A stretch of 6,907 nt of DNA from positions 1-6,907 of the forward strand of contig CAMJLI010000105.1 in the NCBI GenBank assembly GCA_946406585.1, given 5' to 3'. How positions within the stretch are numbered: the first letter of the stretch is position 1; each line of letters opens with the position of its first letter. Below the pieces are notes generated by a model. That model searched no databases and was not told where the DNA came from. It was given only the letters and a program-made list of their open reading frames with translations. This stretch comes from an uncultured Prevotellaceae bacterium (GTDB taxonomy: Bacteria; Bacteroidota; Bacteroidia; Bacteroidales; Bacteroidaceae). Shown here one piece after another: positions 1 through 5,133 of the stretch. Made by a program: the position numbers and the translations under genes.

Positions 1-542
1 TGGGAGTGGATGTGACACTGCACAACAACCTCACTTGCAAGTTGGAATACAAGACCACAAGAGTGGTGAACCTCAGCACCACAAGTGTCCAGGTGAACGA
101 GACCACGAGCAAGGACTGGGTGATAGGCTTTGGTTATAAGATCAACGACTTCAAGTTCTTTGGAGGCAGAAACCACAGGAAGGTGAAAGGAAGCAACAAG
201 AACAAAGGAGACGGCGATGACAACAGCCAGAATCAGAACAGGAGCCAGAGCAATACAAGGGGCAACAACAAGGGCTTCAACCATGACCTCAATTTGCGCT
301 TTGACTTCTCTTACCGCGACCAGGCCAACATCACACGCGACATCGCTTCCATGACGAGCCAGGCCAGCAGTGGAAACACGGCTCTGAAGTTCTCTTTCAA
401 TGCCGACTACACCATCTCAAAACTCATGACAATGACATTCTATTTCGACTCGCAGACAAACACTCCTTTGCTCTCCGCAAGCAGTTACCCGACAACGACG
501 AGAGATTTCGGACTGAGCCTGAAGTTCTCGCTCACACGATAA
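1..542 (+). CDS. sprA: SprA/Sov-like outer-membrane protein of the type IX secretion system, C-terminal fragment
   Basis: This is the 3' end of a larger gene. The frame is open to the first base, and the GTG at 6 is an internal codon, not a real start. About 178 residues are visible. They alternate polar and hydrophobic residues as beta-barrel strands do (for example KLEYKTTRVVNLS, DLNLRFDFSYRDQ, ALKFSFNADYTIS). They end in a pattern I recognise from SprA C-termini: an M-T-M-x-F-Y-F-D strand, then N-T-P-L-L, then Y-P-T-T and a final strand FGLSLKFSLTR with an aromatic near the end. SprA (Sov in Porphyromonas) forms the very large outer-membrane channel through which type IX cargo leaves the periplasm. 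Visible residues ~55-90 are a low-complexity stretch rich in N, K, G, D and Q, probably a loop between strands. The stop TAA is at 540-542. The family call rests on the C-terminal pattern only, because most of the protein lies outside the window. Confidence 0.72.
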   Translation, partial: GVDVTLHNNLTCKLEYKTTRVVNLSTTSVQVNETTSKDWVIGFGYKINDFKFFGGRNHRKVKGSNKNKGDGDDNSQNQNRSQSNTRGNNKGFNHDLNLRFDFSYRDQANITRDIASMTSQASSGNTALKFSFNADYTISKLMTMTFYFDSQTNTPLLSASSYPTTTRDFGLSLKFSLTR

Positions 543-573
543 CTGATGTCGATGATGGATGGCAAACATTGGC

Positions 574-581
574 TATTTTTG
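574..581 (+). promoter_or_regulatory. Candidate Bacteroidetes -7 box (TATTTTTG) upstream of the carboxypeptidase gene
   Basis: TATTTTTG fits the TAnnTTTG consensus exactly. I find no good TTTG -33 box about 20 bases upstream, so support is weak. If used, transcription would start near 585, which would rule out ATG 546 and favour ATG 594 or 603. Chance occurrence in a T-rich stretch is quite possible. Confidence 0.25.
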
Positions 582-593
582 AAACTTACTTAC

Positions 594-1832
594 ATGTTGA
601 AAATGTATCTCAGATATTGTTTCTCGTGCCTTATGATGGCACTTTCTCTTGGATTGTTTGCTCAAGATGTCGTTTTCACGGAAAGCAGCGATACACCATA
701 CGGTTCTGACGGGGCAGGAGTATATAACGGATGGCTCGACGTCATGAGGCAGCGTATGGACAAGATGCTCGACGACAAGCTGTTGCAGACATCCCAACTG
801 GGACTCATGGTCTACGACCTCGATACCGACCAGGTGGTGTATGCCTACAATGAGCGGCAACGGCAGCGCCCGGCATCGGTCATGAAGCTTGTGACTTCCA
901 TCACGGCGCTCGACATGCTCGGTGGCGACTATGGATACAGCACCAGTTTCTGCTACAGGGGTACGCTGAAAGCCGACACGCTGTTGGGTGACCTGTATTG
1001 TGTGGGAGGGTTCGACCCCACCATCAGCCGCAGTGACATGAGGGAGTTCGCTGACACCATAAGGAGGTTTGGCATCAGCCATATTGATGGAATGATAGTG
1101 CTCGACCTGACCATGAAGGACACCCTGTCTTATGGCAATGGGTGGTGCTGGGATGATGACAACGACAAGCTCACCCCCCTGCTCGTGGACAAGAAAGACC
1201 AGTTCTTAAGTGTCTTCGTAAGCGAGTTGAAGAATGCCGGCATCAGCCTTAGCGTCACTTACGGGAAGGGCAGGCTGCCGCAATACTGCACGGAAATCTA
1301 CCGCCATCGCAGCAGCATGGACAAGGTGCTGAATAGGATGATGAAGGAGAGCGACAACCTGTATGCCGAGTCGATGTTCTACCAGATAGCAAAGGCCGGG
1401 TCGCCACAAACCGCCAAGGCGTCAGACGCGTCGGGTGCAATGAAGAGGTTGATATACCGGTTGGGTCTCGATCCCGTGAACTATACTTTCGCCGATGGCA
1501 GCGGACTGTCGCTCTACGACTATGTGTCAGCCGAGATGATAGTCAGGCTTCTTCGACATGCGTATTCGCATAGGGACATTTTCGAGCACCTCTATCCGGC
1601 ATTGCCCATCGCCGGGGTGGATGGGACATTGGAGAAGCGAATGACATCAGGACCCGCACGAGGCAATGTCCATGCCAAGACGGGAACCGTGACGGGCGTG
1701 TCCACCCTTGGAGGGTTTTGTCGCGCTTCCAATGGCCATCAACTGTGTTTCGCCATCCTCAACCAGGGTGTGGTGAGGGCATCGGATGGAAGGGCTTTCC
1801 AAGACAAGGTTTGCGATGCGCTATGCAGATGA
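594..1832 (+). CDS. dacB: D-alanyl-D-alanine carboxypeptidase/endopeptidase, PBP4 type (peptidase S13), compact form
   Basis: A periplasmic serine peptidase that removes the terminal D-Ala from peptidoglycan peptides and, in this family, can cut D-Ala-meso-DAP cross-links. The frame is open from ATG 546, and residue numbers here count from that codon (428 residues). I prefer ATG 594 because it gives a clean signal peptide: basic start (MLKMYLRY), hydrophobic core, then a probable cut in SLGLFA-QD. ATG 603 is equally possible. All three penicillin-binding motifs are present: S111-V-M-K114 (nucleophile Ser and Lys), S269-D-N271, and K378-T-G380 in HAKTGTVTG. Family landmarks GGFDPT (154-159), GWCWDDD (199-205) and DGSGLS (317-322) are also there. 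SxxK to SxN is only 158 residues against about 244 in E. coli PBP4, so an internal domain seems to be missing. The gene begins 51 bases after sprA, and no Shine-Dalgarno is evident. Confidence 0.9.
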   Translation: MLKMYLRYCFSCLMMALSLGLFAQDVVFTESSDTPYGSDGAGVYNGWLDVMRQRMDKMLDDKLLQTSQLGLMVYDLDTDQVVYAYNERQRQRPASVMKLVTSITALDMLGGDYGYSTSFCYRGTLKADTLLGDLYCVGGFDPTISRSDMREFADTIRRFGISHIDGMIVLDLTMKDTLSYGNGWCWDDDNDKLTPLLVDKKDQFLSVFVSELKNAGISLSVTYGKGRLPQYCTEIYRHRSSMDKVLNRMMKESDNLYAESMFYQIAKAGSPQTAKASDASGAMKRLIYRLGLDPVNYTFADGSGLSLYDYVSAEMIVRLLRHAYSHRDIFEHLYPALPIAGVDGTLEKRMTSGPARGNVHAKTGTVTGVSTLGGFCRASNGHQLCFAILNQGVVRASDGRAFQDKVCDALCR

Positions 1833-1857
1833 GTTTTTTGAATGATAAAATCAAGAT

Positions 1858-2139
1858 ATGACAAACTTCAGCAATGACGATTTCTGGAAGCCCGTGGTCA
1901 CCACAAGGCAAATCATCCAAGGGGAAGACACCATAGTATGCGTAAGCCTTGACAGGGAAGGAGACTGGGAGGCATTGGGAAACGAGGAGTTTTCCGATGA
2001 CGACTTGGATGTGCTGTCGGTGGAGGAAATGTTGCAGTTGGACCCGACTCTCGCCTCGTTGCCGGAAATGGAATGCGGACAGGTGGCCGTACGCGATGGC
2101 AAGGAGGCACCATGGCAAGTGGAAGATGCCGACGAATAA
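1858..2139 (+). CDS. Small, strongly acidic hypothetical protein (93 aa)
   Basis: I do not recognise this protein with confidence. It starts at ATG 1858, 25 bases after the carboxypeptidase stop, without a Shine-Dalgarno, and is probably cotranscribed with that gene. It has 25 Asp/Glu against 5 Lys/Arg, with an acidic run at 43-51 (EEFSDDDLD). There is no signal peptide, membrane segment or cysteine pair, so it is presumably cytoplasmic and soluble. The order of elements (EGDWEALGNEEF at 34-45, a hydrophobic VLSVEEMLQLDPTLASLP helix at 52-69, then GQVAVRD and APW) loosely recalls small Bacteroidetes proteins of the DUF2185/Imm33 kind, in which a short W-containing strand precedes a 'DPTL' helix. 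That is a resemblance only. Its reality is supported by codon phase, by filling the gap between two genes, and by ending 6 bases from the convergent regulator without overlapping it. Confidence 0.7.
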   Translation: MTNFSNDDFWKPVVTTRQIIQGEDTIVCVSLDREGDWEALGNEEFSDDDLDVLSVEEMLQLDPTLASLPEMECGQVAVRDGKEAPWQVEDADE

Positions 2140-2145
2140 GTCTGC

Positions 2146-2853
2146 TCAGCCCATCCTCGACACTTTGCGAAGTTCTTCCTCTTGAACAATCTTTATCTTT
2201 TTGCCGTCGATGACGATGAGCTTCTCATCGGCAAAGGTGGATAGCGTGCGGATGGCATTGCTTGTCGTCATGTTCGACAGGTTGGCCAAGTCCTCGCGGC
2301 TAAGGTAAATGCCCAGGGTGCAGCCATCCTCCTCCACGTCGTAATTGTCCTTCAGAAACAGCAATGCCTCTGCCAGGCGTCCTCTGATATGCTTTTGCGT
2401 CAGGTTCACGGTGCGGTCGTCAGACTGGCCTAGAAGCACTGACAGATGGCGCACCACATGAAGGCTCATGCGGGGATTCTGCAGCATCACCTGCTCTATT
2501 GCTTCCATGGGAATGGACGCTATGACGGATGGTTCGAAAGCCGTGGCGGTGGAGCGGTGGATGGCATTGGCGAAATAGGCACGGTAGCCGAACATCTCGA
2601 TGGGCTTTATTACACGGATGATCTGGTTGCGGCCGCCCACACCGTTCTTCACCACTTTCACCTTCCCGCTGACGAGGACATACATGCGGTCGGGGTGGTC
2701 CTTCTCGCTGTATATTTCTGCATTGCGCTTGTAATGGTTGATTGTAAGATTTTCCGATAGCAAGGTGCGCTCGCTATCGGTTAGCCAAGGCCAAATGTCG
2801 AACAATTCTTTGGCTATGGAAGACTTTTCGTGTGTCTTGTCGGGTTGATGCAT
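2146..2853 (-). CDS. CRP/FNR-family transcriptional regulator
   Basis: A 235-residue DNA-binding regulator. An N-terminal cyclic-nucleotide-binding-type beta-barrel spans ~20-120 (IYSEKDHPDRMYVLVSGKVKVV at 47-68, with the typical L-x-S-G-x-V turn), a long dimerisation helix follows at ~116-145, and a C-terminal winged helix-turn-helix lies at ~183-223 (LSREDLANLSNMTTSNAIRTL, then LIVIDGKKIKIV as the wing). In the ligand-cassette region FGYRAYFANAIHRSTAT, R100-S101 match the Arg82-Ser83 phosphate-binding pair of E. coli CRP, but the position of Glu72 is Tyr90, so cAMP as ligand is doubtful. There is only one cysteine (C178), so no FNR-type iron-sulfur cluster. The start at 2853 is chosen because upstream in-frame codons (to 2955) translate A/T-rich intergenic DNA and the family fold begins soon after MHQPDK. 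The gene is divergent from the glucan operon at 3170 and may regulate it; that part is inference. Confidence 0.88.
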   Translation of the reverse strand: MHQPDKTHEKSSIAKELFDIWPWLTDSERTLLSENLTINHYKRNAEIYSEKDHPDRMYVLVSGKVKVVKNGVGGRNQIIRVIKPIEMFGYRAYFANAIHRSTATAFEPSVIASIPMEAIEQVMLQNPRMSLHVVRHLSVLLGQSDDRTVNLTQKHIRGRLAEALLFLKDNYDVEEDGCTLGIYLSREDLANLSNMTTSNAIRTLSTFADEKLIVIDGKKIKIVQEEELRKVSRMG

Positions 2854-2865
2854 GATGATATGATG

Positions 2866-2900
2866 CAAAAATACAGTTTTTTGCTGTAAAGGGAGCCAAT
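2866..2900 (-). promoter_or_regulatory. Candidate promoter of the CRP-like regulator gene
   Basis: Read on the - strand, 2873-2866 is TATTTTTG, an exact match to the TAnnTTTG -7 box. The best -33 box is ATTG at 2900-2897 (3 of 4 matches to TTTG), with a long 23-base spacer. Transcription would start near 2861 and leave a leader of only about 8 bases before ATG 2853. The short leader and imperfect -33 box keep confidence low. Confidence 0.4.
2872..2888. promoter_or_regulatory. Inverted repeat TACAG-N7-CTGTA, candidate operator
   Basis: Perfect 5-base arms (TACAG at 2872-2876, CTGTA at 2884-2888) flank the 7-base centre TTTTTTG. The site overlaps the upstream edge of the regulator's candidate -7 box and lies in its -7/-33 spacer, where a bound dimer would block RNA polymerase. 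Autorepression by the CRP-like protein is the simplest guess. The 7-base spacing differs from classical CRP (6) and FNR (4) sites, so another regulator or chance remain open. Confidence 0.35.
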
Positions 2901-2917
2901 AAACTGCCGAAAATGTG

Positions 2918-2933
2918 TTTTTCAAATGAAAAA
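2918..2933. promoter_or_regulatory. Inverted repeat TTTTTCA-N2-TGAAAAA, candidate operator
   Basis: Perfect 7-base arms separated by AA. It is centred at about 2925.5, roughly 75 bases upstream of the predicted operon transcription start and roughly 64 bases upstream of the regulator's predicted start, distances usual for activator sites. The arms are mostly A/T, so chance symmetry is more likely than for a mixed-base site. Confidence 0.3.
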
Positions 2934-2964
2934 GGTACATTTTTGGAAAAAACAAGCACTTTTT

Positions 2965-2996
2965 TTTGATTTTATGGGCATAATTATTTACCTTTG
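2965..2996 (+). promoter_or_regulatory. Bacteroidetes-type promoter for the alpha-glucan operon
   Basis: TTTG at 2965-2968 (-33 box) is followed after exactly 20 bases by TACCTTTG at 2989-2996 (-7 box, TAnnTTTG). Both boxes and the spacing match the consensus used by the primary sigma factor of Bacteroides and relatives. Transcription should begin near 3000-3001 and run into the gene at 3170, giving a leader of about 170 bases. A/T tracts directly upstream could help polymerase binding. Confidence 0.72.
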
Positions 2997-3000
2997 AAGA

Positions 3001-3169
3001 AATTTACATTCAGTGCGGCTGTTGGCGCGCACATGTAGGTTGTGTGTGTGCCACATTTCTGCCAGCATGGCAAGTCTAGACTGATGGCAAACAATTTCCC
3101 TTTCGGCTGGGATACTCACCGAATGGGGTTAAATCTGATACGATTGACTTAAACCTTAATAGAACAACT
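3001..3169 (+). other. Predicted long 5' leader of the alpha-glucan operon
   Basis: About 170 untranslated bases lie between the predicted transcription start and ATG 3170, together with the promoters making up a 316-base gene-free region. It holds a hairpin with GTGCG (3013-3017) pairing to CGCAC (3028-3032), a TG run at 3041-3050, a short hairpin TGCCA-gca-TGGCA (3060-3072), the 10-base palindrome AGTCTAGACT (3073-3082), and a 22-codon open frame at 3084-3152. I recognise no known riboswitch and see no poly-U terminator. No Shine-Dalgarno precedes ATG 3170. Confidence 0.5.
3084..3152 (+). other. 22-codon upstream reading frame in the operon leader
   Basis: ATG 3084 to TAA 3150-3152 encodes a peptide starting MANNFPFGWDTHRMG and ends 17 bases before the start of the debranching-enzyme gene. 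No Shine-Dalgarno is visible, and I know no family like it. It could be a leader peptide or simply a chance frame; nothing in the sequence shows it is translated. Confidence 0.2.
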
Positions 3170-5119
3170 ATGAGTTATCTACGATTAGAAAAGGCGCTGA
3201 TGACCAACTTGCAGGAGTCGCTGCCCCGCGAATTGTTGAGGACAAACCGCTCGGGCGCTTATTCTTGCTCCACCATTGTAGACTGCAACACGCGAAAGTA
3301 TCACGGACTGCTTGTGGTGCCCATCCCTGAATTGGACGATGAAAACCACGTGCTCCTGTCATCTCTCGACGTGACAGTGATACAACATGGGGCGGAATTC
3401 AACCTCGGACTCCACAAGTATCAAGGCAACCACTTTAGCCCAAAGGGGCACAAGTACATCCGGGCTTTCGACTGCGACAAGGTGCCTACCACCATCTACA
3501 GGGTGGGAGGCGTCGTGCTCAAGAAGGAAGTCGTTTTCCAACATTATGAGGACAGAATCCTCATCAGGTACACTCTCGACGAGGCTCATTCTGCCACTAC
3601 TCTGAGGTTCAGACCTTTCTTGGCTTTCAGAAGTGTCAGGGCTTTCACTCACGAAAACAATACCGCTAGTCGCGACTACTCAGCTGTCGACAACGGTATC
3701 AAGACCTGCATGTATGCCGGATACCCAGATTTGTACATGCAGTTCAGCAAGAAAAACGAATTCGTGTTCCAACCCGACTGGTACAGGGGAATCGAATATC
3801 CCAAGGAGCAGGAGAGAGGATATGCTTCGAATGAAGACCTCTACGTGCCAGGATATTTCGAGGCCGAAATCAAAAAGGGCGAGAGCATCGTGTTCGCTGC
3901 ATCTACTTCAAAGATACGTTCCAACACCCTCAAGAAACTCTTTGAGAAAGAGGTGGAAGAGCGTAACCCAAGAGACAACTTCTTCCACTGCCTCGTAAAT
4001 GCCGCACACCAATTCCACAAGAGACTGCCCAACGACGACAGGTATCTCCTCGCTGGATATCCTTGGTTCAAGTGCAGGGCAAGAGACACCTTCATCTCGC
4101 TGCCGGGACTCACTCTCGCCATAGAGGAGCAGGACTACTTCGAGCTGGTGATGAAGACGGCAGAGAAGGAGCTTAGGGCTTTCATGGACAACAAGCCCAT
4201 CAAGGGCCACATTTATGAAATCAACCAGCCAGACGTGCCACTCTGGGCTATCTGGGCCATACAGCAATATGCCAAGGAGTGCGGAAGACCAAAATGCTTC
4301 GACATGTATGGAAAACTGGTGGACGACATCATCGACTACATCGTGGAAGGTGGGCACCCGAACCTCACTCTTGAGGAGAACGGACTGCTGCATACCGAGG
4401 GCAGAGACCAAGCCGTGACATGGATGAACTCCACAGCCAATGGCAGGCCGGTGGTGCCACGCACGGGATTCATCGTGGAATTCAATGCCTTGTGGTACAA
4501 TGCCCTTAGATTCGGTGCTTCCATGGCTGCCGAACTGGGCAAGGAAGACAGGGCTGCCGAACTGGAGGCAAGGGCCGAGAAGTGCAAGGTGTCGTTTGTG
4601 GATACCTTCCTTAATGAATATGGTTACCTGTACGACTATGTTGATGGCAACATGATAGATTGGAGCGTAAGGCCAAACATGATTTTCGCCGTGGCTCTCG
4701 ACTATTCTCCTCTCTCGCAAGAGCAAAAGAAGAGTGTGCTCGACGTTTGCACGAGGGAACTGCTCACTCCCAAGGGACTGCGTTCGCTGTCGCCGAAGAG
4801 TGGAGGCTACAACCCAATGTATGTGGGACCTCAGACTCAACGCGACTATGCATACCACCAGGGCACGGCATGGCCTTGGCTGGGAGGATTCTACATGGAG
4901 GCCAGCCTGAAGCTTTACAAGCGCACACGACTGAGCTTCTTGGAAAGGCAAATGGTGGGATATGAGGAAGAAATGGACTACCACTGCCTGGGCACAATAA
5001 GCGAACTCTTCGACGGCAACCCGCCATTCCTGGGCAGAGGTGCCATGTCGTTCGCCATGAACGTGGCTGAAATCCTCCGTACACTCAACATGCTCGAATC
5101 TTACAAATATAATAAATAG
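3170..5119 (+). CDS. Glycogen debranching enzyme, amylo-alpha-1,6-glucosidase (GDE_C / GH133 type)
   Basis: A cytoplasmic 649-residue enzyme expected to hydrolyse alpha-1,6 branch points of glycogen-like glucan. The N-terminal GDE_N-type domain (~15-260) opens with TNRSGAYSCSTIVDCNTRKYHGLLV (25-49, split motif). The C-terminal (alpha/alpha)6 catalytic domain (~270-640) carries the family blocks: GYPWFKCRARDTFISLPGLTL (296-316), TWMN (417-420), PRTGFIVEFNALWYNAL (430-446), RPNMIFAVAL (501-510), YHQGTAWPWLGGF (562-574) and GTISELFDG (608-616). Related enzymes usually read TWMD and GRDT where this has TWMN and ARDT. There is no signal peptide. Length is normal for the bacterial/archaeal single-activity form, which lacks the transferase half of the eukaryotic enzyme. 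ATG 3170 gives an N-terminus (MSYLRLEKALMTNL) that reads straight into the conserved block. It is first in the operon behind the promoter at 2965-2996, and its stop overlaps the next gene's ribosome site. Confidence 0.92.
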   Translation: MSYLRLEKALMTNLQESLPRELLRTNRSGAYSCSTIVDCNTRKYHGLLVVPIPELDDENHVLLSSLDVTVIQHGAEFNLGLHKYQGNHFSPKGHKYIRAFDCDKVPTTIYRVGGVVLKKEVVFQHYEDRILIRYTLDEAHSATTLRFRPFLAFRSVRAFTHENNTASRDYSAVDNGIKTCMYAGYPDLYMQFSKKNEFVFQPDWYRGIEYPKEQERGYASNEDLYVPGYFEAEIKKGESIVFAASTSKIRSNTLKKLFEKEVEERNPRDNFFHCLVNAAHQFHKRLPNDDRYLLAGYPWFKCRARDTFISLPGLTLAIEEQDYFELVMKTAEKELRAFMDNKPIKGHIYEINQPDVPLWAIWAIQQYAKECGRPKCFDMYGKLVDDIIDYIVEGGHPNLTLEENGLLHTEGRDQAVTWMNSTANGRPVVPRTGFIVEFNALWYNALRFGASMAAELGKEDRAAELEARAEKCKVSFVDTFLNEYGYLYDYVDGNMIDWSVRPNMIFAVALDYSPLSQEQKKSVLDVCTRELLTPKGLRSLSPKSGGYNPMYVGPQTQRDYAYHQGTAWPWLGGFYMEASLKLYKRTRLSFLERQMVGYEEEMDYHCLGTISELFDGNPPFLGRGAMSFAMNVAEILRTLNMLESYKYNK

Positions 5120-5125
5120 GGAGGA
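5119..5125 (+). promoter_or_regulatory. Strong Shine-Dalgarno site GGGAGGA before the GT4 gene
   Basis: GGGAGGA begins on the last base of the upstream TAG stop (5117-5119) and lies 8 bases before ATG 5134. It is notable because the other starts in this window, as usual in Bacteroidetes, lack such a site. It supports ATG 5134 as the start and suggests boosted or reinitiated translation of the second gene. Confidence 0.7.
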
Positions 5126-5133
5126 CACAAAAT

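Noticed and set aside
6..8. GTG at 6 as a gene start
   Set aside because: The frame is open to the window edge, and the protein is clearly the end of a much longer SprA-like protein.
546..593. Upstream ATG 546 as start of the carboxypeptidase
   Set aside because: It adds 16 residues before a clean signal peptide. A candidate -7 box lies within that stretch, and ATG 594 (or 603) fits better.
2137..2148. Terminator between the convergent genes
   Set aside because: Only 6 bases separate the two stop codons, and I see no GC-rich hairpin with a T run on either strand near them.
2854..2955. Longer N-terminus for the CRP-like regulator starting at 2955
   Set aside because: The extra 34 residues translate A/T-rich intergenic sequence that carries the promoter boxes and an inverted repeat, and the family fold does not need them.
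3041..3050. TG dinucleotide run as a phase-variation tract
   Set aside because: Only five repeats and outside any coding frame or promoter spacer, so slippage here would not obviously switch a gene.
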